This document shows, piece by piece, positions 52,277 through 62,806 of a DNA stretch of 64,000 nt (the stretch's first letter is position 1; each line of letters begins with the position of its first letter). Source of the DNA: Symbiodinium microadriaticum (lineage: Eukaryota > Sar > Dinophyceae > Suessiales > Symbiodiniaceae). The position numbers were made by a program, and so were the translations under genes. The stretch spans positions 1,533,247-1,597,246 of the forward strand of contig LSRX01000007.1 of NCBI GenBank assembly GCA_001939145.1. Reading direction: 5' to 3'. Below the pieces are notes generated by a model. It was not told the DNA's origin and searched no databases. It saw only the letters and a program-made list of their open reading frames with translations.

Positions 52277-53749
52277 ATGTCGATTTCTGTGCATGTGCAT
52301 CTGCTGAGTGGCAAGAGCGCTTCTTTGGAAGTGGAGGCGGATGCATCCGTTGAGTCATTGAAGCTCCGAGCCCAGAGTGCCTTGGCGGTCCCGAGCAGTA
52401 TGCGGCTGCTGAATTCTTCTGGAGAAGTCCTTGATGGAGCACAAACTGTCACAGAAGCGAAGCTGAAGAGTGGAGACGTGCTCACCCTGCTTGTGAACCA
52501 AGTCCAGGTGAAATCCATGAGGCCTGTCGGTGACGCCTCTGCGTTCGCTGCGCTCCTGGGTGACGGATGTGTGGTCACCTGGGGTGATGCCGGCTGTGGT
52601 GGCGACAGCAGGGAGGTACAGGATCAGCTGCGAGACCTGAAGCAGATTCAAGCTTCTCGTTGTGCATTTGCTGCAATCCTGGGTGATGGATCTGTCGTGA
52701 GCTGGGGCCTTCCCAGACCTGGTGGTGACAGCAGTGCGGTACAGGAGCAGCTGCGAGATGTGCAGCAGATCCAAGCTTCTCGTTATGCCTTTGCTGCAAT
52801 CCTGGGTGATGGATCTGTCGTCACCTGGGGTGATGCCGACTGTGGTGGCGACAGCCGTGCGGTTCAGGATCAGCTTCGACATGTGCAGCAGATCCAAGCC
52901 TCCACTTGGGCATTCGCTGCAATCCTGGGTGATGGATCTGTCGTCACCTGGGGTGATTCCACCTTTGGTGGCGACAGCAGTGCGGTGAAGGAGAAGCTGC
53001 GAGATGTGCAGCAGATCCAAGCTTCTAGTCGCGCATTTGCTGCAATCCTGGGCGATGGATCTGTGGTCACCTGGGGGAAACCCGACTGTGGTAGCGACAG
53101 CAGTGCGGTGCAGGAGCAGCTGCGAGATGTGCAGCAGGTCCAAGCTTCTGATCTCGCATTTGCTGCCATCCTGGGCGATGGATCTGTGGTCACTTGGGGT
53201 AATGTCGACTATGGTGGCGACAGCAGTGCGGTACAGGAGCAGCTCCGAGATGTGCAGCAGATCCAAGCTTCTAATCATGCATTCGCTGCAATCCTGGGTG
53301 ATGGATCTGTGGTCACCTGGGGCAATGCCGATAATGGTGGCGACAGCCGTGCGGTACAGGATCAGTTGCGAGATGTGCAGTAGATCCAAGCTTCCATCCG
53401 TGCATTTGCTGCAATCCGTGGCGACGGATCTGTGGTCACCTGGGGCACTGCTCGCCATGGTGGCGACAGCGGTGCGGTACAGCATCAGCTGCGAGATGTG
53501 CAGCAGATCCAAGCCAATTGTGGTGCATTCGCTGCAATCCTGGGTGATGGATCTGTGATCACTTGGGGCAACGCCGGCCAGGGGGGCGACAGCGGTGCGG
53601 TGCAGGATCAGCTTAAGAATGTGCAGCAGATCCAAGCTTCTTGCGGTGCTTTTGCTGCAATCCTGGGTGATGGATCTGTCGTCACGTGGGGTAATGCCTA
53701 CTACGGTGGCGACAGCAGTGCGGTACAGGATCAGCTGCGCGATGTGTAG
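52277..53749 (+). CDS. Ubiquitin-like / RCC1-like repeat protein, copy 2, with in-frame TAG
   Basis: ATG at 52277 aligned with the start of copy 1 (MSISVHVHLLSGKSASLEVE); the frame is open further upstream to 52226. A ubiquitin-like domain is followed by ten 41-aa RCC1-like repeats. The frame is interrupted once, at 53381-53383 (TAG where all sister repeats have CAG, in ..RDVQ[stop]IQAS), and then continues in the same frame through three more repeats to the TAG at 53747-53749, which matches the natural last repeat (VQDQLRDV, stop). A single C-to-T change explains the stop; it may be a recent pseudogene, a truncated allele or an assembly error. The 20 bp before the ATG resemble the same region of copy 1 (ACCCT-CGA-GCATC), so the duplication includes some 5' flank. 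Confidence 0.8.
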
Positions 53750-55001
53750 CAGACGCTTCCTACGAAAGGTGAGTAGCAGCCTGCGATCCCCTGGCGTTCA
53801 TGGGGTGCTGTGGGTTTCAGTTGTCGTTAATCCGCGTTTATGTGCACAGGTGGTATGCATTGTTTGCTTCTCTTTCAGTGCTCTGTGCTGAAAAGGCCTT
53901 TTTTACTTTTTGGGCTTAAACATTCGTGCATCGTGATGACCCCCGAAACCCTGAACCCTAAACCCAAGAACGCTTGCGCACCAAGCGCATTCGGCTCCAA
54001 ACTACAGAGAGATCCTGAACCCACGGGATCGGCTTGGAGGGTCCGGGGACCTACCATAGGGGCCTTGAGAAGTACCTAAACATATTTTGGTGGTTCCGGG
54101 GGGTTATAGTCATATGTATTATAAGGGACCCCAAAACCCTATTCCTAAGCATGAAGGCCCCCAAACCTTGAACCCTTATAAACCCTTTCAGGACCCCTTT
54201 AAAGGAGCCCCCAAAGCCTTATTCTAATTATTATATGGTAAGTACCGTGGTTGTGACTTTTTGTTGCCTGAGCTATAGCCCTTTGCAGCTCGGAAGCCGA
54301 AACGGTCGTGTTATTGTTTCCAGGCCTCTCTCGACTCTACAACCCTCCACCCTGAACTCTTCTGGGCTTTCGGGTTTAGGGTTTAGGGGTTTAGAATTTG
54401 GGGTGAGGTTACACAACCAATGATGGCACCACTTTCAACAATCCTCTATTGGCAATTATTGAGGCACATATACATGGCGTCCCTTTTATAGAATCCTATG
54501 GTACCTTTAAAGGGGACCCTATAACAGAACCCTATAGTACCTTACAAGGCCTGCGCTCCTCGGCTTTCGTTGGGGTGGTCTGGTAAACTTGATTCGAAGT
54601 CTTGAGAGGCTCCAAAGGTGTATGCAGATCCGCCCCACACCCCGGAGCCGTAACCTTAACAAGACGAGCCACCACCATTCAACTCTAGACCGAAATCCTC
54701 AATTCCGACAGCCGGTGCGACTGGGCAAGATATCTCTATGTAGTAGCAAAATGTGTTTTATATATAGGTAGATATAGATATGCACGCATGCACAATCGAC
54801 TTCCGATTCCCAAGGCTGCATTTGCTCCCATGGTAGGGTCTTTGTACAACGAACTTGGACCCCAATCGTCCCAAACTGGAAGCCCTCGGCCCCAGGTATG
54901 TACGGTTTGGGTGTGATGCTGGTTGCAGATCCAAGAGACTGGCTAGTGGAAAGAAAAGTACGTTAGTCGGGTTGTTAACGTCTCATAGCTGCGGTTACCT
55001 C
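53750..55001. other. Repeat-rich spacer
   Basis: Contains GGACCCC/GGGGTCC-type palindrome fragments at 54110-54235 and 54475-54545 (P2-like) and a short TTTAGGG stretch near 54375. No gene is supported. Confidence 0.45.
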
Positions 55002-55111
55002 TCAGTTCCCCAATACCCAGACCCAACCTTTAAACGTTTTTGGGGTTCTTGTAATGTAGGAGTAATCCGAAAGTTTAACCTTGTTATTTCCCTTAAGCTT
55101 ATTGGGGAACT
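55002..55111. repeat. Palindromic element family P3 copy
   Basis: CAGTTCCCCAATACCCAG start and GCTTATTGGGGAACTAAG end; no telomeric insert. Confidence 0.6.
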
Positions 55112-55149
55112 AAGACCTTGCTTATAACCCGACTTGCTAAGTCCCCTGA

Positions 55150-55395
55150 CGTTCCCTAGACCCTAAACCCTATACCCTAAACCCTAAATCCCTAAACCCT
55201 AAATCCCTAATCCCTAAACCCTAAACCCGTTTAGGCCTGAAGGCCTATTGGGTTCCTTAGCGGCTCGGGTCAGGGATGGCGAGATCCGCCCCCGGCAGAC
55301 CACGCAAACTACGACAAGCTGCGCCTTGGCTTTAGGGTTTAGGGGTTCAGGGGTTTAGGGTTTAGGGGTTTAGGGTTTAGGGTTTAGGTTGCTTG
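55150..55395. repeat. Interstitial telomeric arrays, CCCTAAA then TTTAGGG
   Basis: 55150-55230 CCCTAAA; 55330-55395 TTTAGGG, with about 100 bp between. Confidence 0.8.
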
Positions 55396-55801
55396 GAGTA
55401 CCCTGTGTGGGGTTCGCAGGGTTTCGGTTGCGGGTTTGCAGGTTTACGGCTCAGCATCTGCATTGGACCCTATAGTGATGTTATGCCGCGAGAACCTGGG
55501 GTTTAGGGTTTAGGGTAAAAGATCTTCTTGCGCACTTGCTGCTCTTGTCGTCCTGTTTAGCGGCCAGCACATCTTCAGCAGGGCCTTTCCACTAAGGACG
55601 GTGTGGGCATCACCCGCTCTCAGTGTAATCCGGGTAGTGATAGCAGTATACATGATAATTAGTAGTTATGAGGTGCAATACCGATAGGACAACCTTAGCA
55701 CTAGCGGCAACGGGAACATCAGCGATTGAGGTGCCAATCACAACGATCGTCAGAAAGACCAAACTAATGAGTAAAGGCAAAGGTTTCTGTGTTTGCATAC
55801 T

Positions 55802-55901
55802 CTTGATGATCGAAATCCTGCATGACCTTACGGCTCCTCATCTATGGGAATTATGGTATGCTCCCGATCATGGGTAATGCAGGATTTCTATCATCAACCG
55901 T
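55802..55901. repeat. Palindromic element family P1 copy
   Basis: CTTGATGATCGAAATCCTGC start, GCAGGATTTCTATCATCAAC end; paired substitutions in both arms (TCG/CTA) are partly compensated. Confidence 0.7.
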
Positions 55902-56793
55902 AGTTTGGGGGTGTTGGGGAAAAGCACAGGGCTACCAACTTCCGGGTGGTCATACTCGGTGGAAAGTCTACAGCCTACCATCTTGCTCGATCTATCGCAT
56001 GTTGTTCTTAGAACCGCACAGCATTTGGCGGTTCTAACATGACTCCCGTTTGATCGATCCATTCCGGTTCCCAATGGCACGCCTTGCTGCTGCGGTGTTG
56101 GCCATTTGGGGCTCCTCTTCGCCGCTGCCGTGCGTAAAGATGTCGCAGGGTTGCAGAAGGAAGACTCGGACGTGAGCAAGGTGGGCGCCGCAAAACCCCA
56201 GTATTCCAAGATTCTACTTTTTTTGTTCGAAGGAGCTGCTGATCCGAGAGCTGCACGGTCGCACGTCGGCCTTGGAGGGCCACAAGCTTGCACTTTGCTG
56301 CCTAATCCCGGACGGTGGCTTCTGCATGATGTCCCCCTACAGCGAGACGCGGCCGAAAAGTTTATCCTGATTAGTAAGAAGCGAAGACCTCAGACTGCGT
56401 AGATCTGCAGCCCGATCCTGGAAGCTCGAAGAAATTGAAAAACAATACTAATCATAATCATAATTTTAATCGTAACAGCTCGTCGCAGCAGTGGCAGCCG
56501 AAGCAAGTAGTACCTCCCATTCCTTCTTTCATGACAGACTTGCATGCCTGTCAGGCAGGCTGTTCTGCTGTCAAAGTGCTGGTGGACTACAAATTCTGCT
56601 TTTTTGAGAGAGCACGATATTGCGACGACTAGTGACAGGACCGCCTCGAGCGAACCAGTTGCGGCAGAAAAAAGCGCAAGAGCGAAAAATTCGTTTTTTC
56701 ATTGGTCTTTATCCGTGATAGACCCTGTGATTGCTGCGACCCTGTGCGGCGAGAAATATCCAAATCTGAGGACATACTCTTTACCCAAACCCC
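55902..56793. other. No supported gene
   Basis: A stretch of ordinary sequence between repeats. Frames of up to 140 codons on both strands lack domain signatures; part of it (56090-56400, both strands) has protein-like composition but is not assignable. Confidence 0.3.
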
Positions 56794-57432
56794 CTGAACA
56801 CAAAAACAACCCCGAACCCTAAACCCTAAGCCCTGAACACAAAAACAACCCCGAACCCTAAACCCGAAGCCCTGAACACAAAAACAACCCCGAACCCTAA
56901 ACCCGAAGCCCTGAACACAAAAACAACCCCGAACCCTAAACCCGAAGCCCTGAACACAAAAACAACCCCGAACCCTAAACCCGAAGCCCTGAACACAAAA
57001 ACAACCCCGAACCCTAAACCCGAAGCCCTGAACACAAAAACAACCCCGAACCCTAAACCCGAAGCCCTGAACACAAAAACAACCCCGAACCCTAAACCCG
57101 AAGCCCTGAACACAAAAACAACCCCGAACCCTAAACCCGAAGCCCTGAACACAAAAACAACCCCGAACCCTAAACCCGAAGCCCTGAACACAAAAACAAC
57201 CCCGAACCCTAAACCCGAAGCCCTGAACACAAAAACAACCCCGAACCCTAAACCCGAAGCCCTGAACACAAAAACAACCCCGAACCCTAAACCCGAAGCC
57301 CTGAACACAAAAACAACCCCGAACCCTAAACCCGAAGCCCTGAACACAAAAACAACCCCGAACCCTAAACCCGAAGCCCTGAACACAAAAACAACCCCGA
57401 ACCCTAAACCCGAAGCCCTGAACACAAAAACA
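56794..57432. repeat. 39-bp minisatellite, about 16 copies
   Basis: Nearly perfect tandem units beginning CTGAACACAAAAACAACCCC and including CCCTAAACCCGAAGCC, so each unit carries one telomere-like word. The first unit has CCCTAAACCCTAAGCC. The array ends at a single N (57433), an apparent assembly join. Confidence 0.95.
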
Positions 57433-57636
57433 NCCATTATAGAATAACAGTCTATACTTTTTTCTCCATGGTTACTTCAAACTCCAGTTCATGGCAGGAG
57501 GGCGATTCTGGGATCTCGACGTCGAAAGTTGCGAAAGACGGGTACTAAAGTGGTAGGGTTTTGGGGAATTTCGGGGATTTAGGGTTTAGGGTTTAGGGGA
57601 CTTCTAGGGTTTAGAATTTGGGCTTAGGGTTTAGGG

Positions 57637-57738
57637 GTGATGATATAAATCCTTAGCGTTACCATAAGGGACCCGAAACTATGGGAATGATGGTATATTC
57701 CTTATTATGGGTAATGCAGGATGTATATCCTCAACAGT
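57637..57738. repeat. Palindromic element family P1 copy
   Basis: GTGATGATATAAATCCTTAG start, GCAGGATGTATATCCTCAAC end; immediately followed by a P5-like element (57735-57855). Confidence 0.65.
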
Positions 57739-57855
57739 AAGACTTAGTAGCTAGGGCCAGGGTTATAAGTAAGGTAGCTATACGTATAATTGCTCATAGC
57801 CCTTTTAAAGGTACTTATCAGCTTACTTACTAAGTCCCGTTGATCCTCCAAGTCA
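57735..57855. repeat. Palindromic element family P5 copy
   Basis: Contains GGGTTATAAGTAAGGTAGCT and TTACTTACTAAGTCCC. Confidence 0.5.
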
Positions 57856-57924
57856 TCCCCCCAAACCCTAAACCCCGAGCCCTAAACCCTGAACTCTAAA
57901 CCTCTCTATCATATAATATAAACC

Positions 57925-58325
57925 CTAATGAGATTCCTTGGCATTTAGCTTTTTCATCACCCGTGGCCCCCCCATATCCATTGAGATTCGTGGGCATTTA
58001 ACTCTTTCACCCCCATGACACCCCATATCCATTGAGATTCGTGGGCATTGAACTGTTTCACCCCCGTGGCACCCCATATCTAAAGAGATCCGAGGGCATT
58101 TAACTTTTTCATCCCCCGTGACCCCCCATACTTAAGGAGGTTCTTGGGCATTTAACTTTTTCACCCTCCGTGACCCCCCATGCCTAATCAGATTCGTCGG
58201 CATTCAACTTTTCCACCCCCCGTGACCCCCCAAATCTAGTGAGATTCGTTACCATTTAGCTGTTTCATCCCCCGTGACCCCCCCTACTTAAGGAGATTCG
58301 TGGGCATTTATCTTTTGCACTCCCC
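57925..58325. repeat. 51-52-bp minisatellite, about eight diverged copies
   Basis: Units share GAGATTCGTGGGCATTTAAC, TTTTTCA and CCCCCGTGACCCCCC. Divergence between units suggests an old array. Confidence 0.85.
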
Positions 58326-58330
58326 CTCGC

Positions 58331-58560
58331 CCCGAATGAGCTAGACATATCATAATGTTGCACATGTGATGTCCACGAAACGGAGGCGTCGATAGCCTCT
58401 GGCGTATTGTATGGTCGAGTCTGTTGCTGCCTGTCTTGTTATTATGCCGAGTGAGCTAGAGGTATCACAATGTTGCACGTGCGATGTCCGCGAAGCGAAG
58501 GCGTCGATAGTCTCTGACTTATTGCGTGGTTGATTGCTGTATGCTGCCCGTCTAGGCTTG
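58331..58560. repeat. Direct duplication, two units of about 113 bp
   Basis: Unit 1 has GAGCTAGACATATCATAATG and GGCGTCGATAGCCTCTG; unit 2 has GAGCTAGAGGTATCACAATG and GGCGTCGATAGTCTCTG. About 80 percent alike by eye. Confidence 0.7.
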
Positions 58561-58744
58561 CTATGAACTAGTGTACAACATGTTCATGTAAAGGTAGAAA
58601 GAACTCAACTGTAAATGGAAATCGTGGTTCTGAAGGAACGGACTTTTTCCAATGCTATGGGATTCTAAGGGTGGGTGGCTGTTATGTCCAAATTGTGAGT
58701 GCAACTTTGCAATAAAACTGCTCGAATCGGAGCTGCTGAACTCA

Positions 58745-59045
58745 AAACCCAGAACCCTAAACCCTAAAACCCTTAAGCCCGAACCCCTAAACCCCTAAAC
58801 CCTCAAAAGCTGCTGAACCCAAAATCCTAAACCCTAAAAACCTTAAGCCCTAAGCCCTAAACCGTGGCCTGCACCCCCAACACCCCGAAGCTTACGCAGA
58901 GCCCCGAAACATCCTGAAGGGCCGAGGTCTCTTTAGGGCTTTGAAAAAATAGGTTTTAGAGGGTTTAGGGTTTAGGGTTTTAGGGTTTAGGATTTAGGGT
59001 TTAGGGGTTTAGGGTTTAGGGGTTTAGGGTTTTAGGGTTTCGGGG
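58745..59045. repeat. Interstitial telomeric arrays, CCCTAAA then TTTAGGG
   Basis: 58745-58865 CCCTAAA; 58950-59045 TTTAGGG, with about 85 bp between. Confidence 0.8.
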
Positions 59046-59209
59046 GCCTACAGAATGACCTACACTATTTTTGGGTTCCTTATTACGATGATAGTAGAAT
59101 CTACCCCCGAAGCCCCTGTCTAGTTTATTAAGGCCCCCTACATCAGATGAAACCCTAAACCCCAAAACTCTTAACCCCAAACCCTAAACCGCATTTAGTC
59201 CTGTTTAGG

Positions 59210-59368
59210 GAACCCAATACCCCTTAATTAAGGAATCGTCTTTAAATCATAGTATTAAGGCCCCTATAATTTAAGACATAATTAAGGAATATACCTTAAG
59301 TTATAAGGGCCTCAATACTATGATGTAAGGTAGATTCCTTAATTAAGGGGTATTGGGCTCTCTGGGTA
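59210..59368. repeat. Palindromic element family P4 copy, nearly complete
   Basis: About 159 bp with ends CCCAATACCCCTTAATTAAG and CTTAATTAAGGGGTATTGGG, and internal inverted words around ATAGTATTAAGGCCCCTATA. Confidence 0.75.
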
Positions 59369-59483
59369 GGTCTACGAATCCTGCAGTCGCAAGGAACAAG
59401 TTCGTGCACAGCGCGTTCGCCTCGGCGGAGCTTTATCGCTTGGCCTGCGATCGCCCAGAAGGATGTGTGGAGAGGCACAGTGC

Positions 59484-59610
59484 TCAGTTCCCCTATACCC
59501 AAGCTTTAAACTTTTTGGGGTTCTTATTTTTTTAACAGACATCTGAAAGTTTAACCTTAAACCCTAAACCCTAAACCCTTTTATTTCCCTGGCTTCTTGG
59601 GGATGTAAGA
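59484..59610. repeat. P3 palindromic element with telomeric insert
   Basis: CAGTTCCCCTATACCCAAGC start; between GAAAGTTTAACC and TTATTTCCCTGGCTTCTTGG there are three CCCTAAA units absent from the reference copy. Confidence 0.6.
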
Positions 59611-59814
59611 GATAGGGGGTACCCCTTACCCCAAATCCTACAGTCGACCCCTGCAGTCTACGGTTCAGGGGCTTAGGGTTTAGGGTTTAGGGTACTTCCT
59701 AGCAAGTCTTCGTCGACGTGCTGCGTGGTTCTTTCGGTCATGTCTGCTCATTCCCAAACCGTGGTGAGCAGACTGCCTAAAGCTCTACACCCTAAGCCTG
59801 TATAAACAACAATG

Positions 59815-60185
59815 TGAACCCTAAACCCTAAACCCCTAAACCCCTAAACCCTAACCCCTACACCCTAAACCTCAAACCCCTAAACCCTAAACCCCAAAAT
59901 AAACCCTAAACCCCTAAACCCCTAAACCGTGGCTCTGCAGGTCTTTAAGTCCTTAAACCTACGAGCTGCCAAACTTCCCCCCCCGATGTGAGCTCTAGGG
60001 TGTAGGGGTTTAGGGCAAGCTTTAGGGTTTAGGGCTTTAGGGGGTTCGGGTTTAGGGCAAAGTTTGGGGTTTAGGGTGTAGGGTTTACGTCATAGTTTAG
60101 GATTTAGGGTTTAGGGCAAAGTTTTGGGGTCTAAACCCTGAACCCCTCAACCCTAAACCCCAAACCCTAAAGCCCTAACCCTGAA
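59815..60185. repeat. Interstitial telomeric arrays of alternating orientation
   Basis: 59815-59935 CCCTAAA; 60000-60125 TTTAGGG with GGGCAAAG(T/C)TT variants; 60130-60185 CCCTAAA. Confidence 0.8.
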
Positions 60186-60798
60186 CCCTAATCCGCAGCA
60201 TTTCGCTTCAAGCTGGCTGTCAGCCCTGGCTTTTCAGCCCAGGCCCCAGAACGACCGAGGGCCCATTTAAAGTGGTAGGGTTCAGGGTTTATAATTCAGG
60301 GTTTTGGGGCTTTGGTTTTTGGGGTTTTAGTGTTTAGGTTTAAGGGTTATTGGTTGTCGGCTTATTTTGGGGTTTTAGGTTTTAGGGTTTAGGGTTCAGG
60401 TGTGCAAGCTTGAGGGTTCAGGGTGTAGGGTTAAACCCAAAAGCCAAAGCCCCCAACGCCTTAAACCCTGAAGCAGTGTTTCTTAAAGTCTGACAGCTCT
60501 AAACTTGGCCCTTACAAAGCCCAAAGACAGAAGACAGCCCTGCAACTCAGGACTACGCTGAGACTTGGTTAGCTTGGGATATCCTGCAATCAGGGATGCC
60601 GTATGTAGGAGTCCCTACAATAATAAGGTTCCGATGAATTCTGTAGGGTCTATGCCATAAACCCTAAACCCTAAACCCCTAGACCCTAAAAACCCGAAAT
60701 CTATAGTCTAAAGTACGCCCTGATTTCCGAGACTCTCAGATGGTGCCAGACCATGAGGCTGCATGAGGCTGAAGTGCAGGCCATTGCAGGTCCATGAT

Positions 60799-60868
60799 AC
60801 GGTGGATGGTCTAAATCCTGCATTACCCATAATAAGGAATTGACCATAATTCCCATAGTTTAGGGTTT
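60799..60868. repeat. Partial P1 palindromic element
   Basis: Left end and centre only; the right end runs into TTTAGGGTTTTGGG sequence. Confidence 0.55.
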
Positions 60869-61185
60869 TGGGTTTTGGGCCTATAGGAGTCNGAGGGGTT
60901 GGGGTACCCTAAACCCTAGGCCCTAAGCATGAAGGAACGCGTGAACGCATGAAGGAAAAATGCAGGGAGCTCGAAGGGGTTTTGAGATCGGCGTCGGAGT
61001 TAGGGCTGTTGGGCTTTTTGGGGTTTGGGGTTTAGGGTTTCGGGCTTGCAGGGTTTAGGCTTTAGGGTTAACGGGGTGCTTCGGCAGCTGGGGGGCTTAT
61101 TAGGAATCCCGGTTTGGAGAGAAAGCAACTGGAAGCGTTGGTTTTTTTCGTTGTGTGAGAAAGTTGCCGCCTTTCGGTGGGATAA

Positions 61186-61263
61186 GAATTCCCATAGTTT
61201 AGGGTCCTTAAGGTAATATTACCCATAATAAGGAATATACCCATAATTCCTATAGTTTAGGGC
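61186..61263. repeat. P1 internal fragment, duplicated centre
   Basis: CCCATAGTTTAGGGTCCTTA, then GGTAATATTACCCATAATAA, then CCTATAGTTTAGGG; both ends missing. Resembles the centre of 49810-49972. Confidence 0.55.
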
Positions 61264-61421
61264 TCGGGGGGTTAGGGTTTAGGTTTGAGGTCTCGAGTTT
61301 TCTTTCGAGCAAGCCGTGGCTTCCTGCTTTACACACGTTTTTGGAGGCAACGTAGGGCCTGAATATGTTAGAAAAGAGATTTGGGCTCCTTTTATACTAG
61401 AACTGTAAGAATAAGAAATAC

Positions 61422-61532
61422 CGCTGATGATATAAATCCTGCATTATCCCATAAGAAGGACTAGACCATGCTTCCCAGAGTTTAGGATCCGTGAGTTAGT
61501 AAGGTAATGCAGGGTTTAGATCTTCAACAGTA
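61422..61532. repeat. Palindromic element family P1 copy
   Basis: CGCTGATGATATAAATCCTG start, GCAGGGTTTAGATCTTCAAC end. Confidence 0.65.
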
Positions 61533-61657
61533 ACATTGGTAATCATTTCGGCTTCTATGTTTTGGCTTCCAGGAGTTCAGCGGTTGCCCGTTTGGCTTGG
61601 CGGAGTGCACCCCTGCATCAAGAGGCCATGAAGTAGAACGTCCATCCTATTTGGGGC

Positions 61658-61772
61658 ATATAGGGGTAGTTCTCCAAATTAGGGTCCCTTTTTCGGTCCC
61701 CAACATGGTACGGCACGCGTATATATACAGGGGACCCTAAACGGGACCCTAATTTGGAGGACTACCCATATA
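61658..61772. repeat. Palindromic element family P2 copy, complete
   Basis: About 115 bp; GGGTAGTTCTCCAAATTAGG and CCTAATTTGGAGGACTACCC are inverted ends. Confidence 0.75.
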
Positions 61773-61884
61773 ATCCTATTATCATTCAACAGTCAGCCGC
61801 TTTTCGGCGAGCAATCTCAGCCCCTAAGTGCTAAGCATATGAAGGCGTGCAGAATAGCAGCCCTGGCACAACCCTTGGCGTCTA

Positions 61885-62045
61885 GAGCTCGAGGGTTTAG
61901 GGATGTTGGAGTCATTGGCTCTGTGGGTTTAGGATTTAGGGTTTAGGGTTTCGGGTTTAGGGTTTAGGATTTAGGGTTTAGGGTTTAGGGGTTTAGGATT
62001 TAGGAATTAGGATTTAGGATTTAGGGTTTCGGGTTTAGGGGTCTC
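61885..62045. repeat. Interstitial telomeric array, TTTAGGG orientation
   Basis: TTTAGGG and ATTTAGG variants over about 150 bp. Confidence 0.85.
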
Positions 62046-62190
62046 CCTCCTGCACCGGCGCGCTTTCCTTCTCCTTCTCCAGAAAGGCGTCCGCTCATGC
62101 TTATTGGGGAAGCAAGTTCGAGGGGTCGGAGGAAGTAACGATATCCCTTTCTTCCAGCCCCGAAAGTGCAACCCGAAGCCTTATTCTAAT

Positions 62191-62260
62191 ACTGTTGATG
62201 ATATAAATCCTGCATTACCCTAAGGACCCTAAACTATGACTATGGGAATTGTGGTACAAC
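62191..62260. repeat. Partial P1 palindromic element
   Basis: ACTGTTGATGATATAAATCC start; lacks the right end. Confidence 0.6.
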
Positions 62261-62394
62261 TGGGACAACTGGGGAAGTAAGGTAGGGCCGAGCCCAGGTG
62301 GGTGCGGACCCGACTCAGCCGAACCCGGCCGACCTACCGCTGCTGCAGCGGATGCTGTCACTGCCTCCTGGGCTTCAAAGGGGATCCCTTCGTG

Positions 62395-62500
62395 GGTTGT
62401 AAGGGTTTATGGGTTTAGGGGTTTAGGATTTAGGGGGTTAGGGGTTTAGGGTTAGGGTTTAGGGGATGTAGGGATGTACTTAGGGTTTAGGCTTAGGGGC
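62395..62500. repeat. Interstitial telomeric array, TTTAGGG orientation
   Basis: Degenerate TTTAGGGG units. Confidence 0.7.
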
Positions 62501-62755
62501 TTTAAGACTTGGAATGAGTGTTGCAGGGCAGTATACGTCCTTTTTCGGAGTGCTTCGGGAAGCACTAGGGCTTTAAGAGTATCCATTGTTGAGTTTCTGA
62601 CGGGAAGCGAAGTGGCGTTAAGACGCTCCTCTTGGGGGGCTTGGACAAGGAAGTAGCGGGGTTTGCAGAGGCTTGGTCGGTTGTGGGGTAGTGATAGCCT
62701 GGACGGGTGTTAGGGACTAGAGTGACGGGGATTTAGTGACTTAGAAGGATCATGG

Positions 62756-62806
62756 GACTTAGTAACTAGGGTTATAAATAAGGTAACTATGATTATAATT
62801 GCTTCT
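62756..62806. repeat. Partial P5 palindromic element
   Basis: GGGACTTAGTAACTAGGGTT, then ATAAATAAGGTAACTATG; resembles 57741-57790. Confidence 0.45.

Noticed and set aside
56826..57437. 203-codon frame with repeats of VFVFRASGLGFGV
   Set aside because: Translation of the 39-bp minisatellite; no start context and ends in an N.
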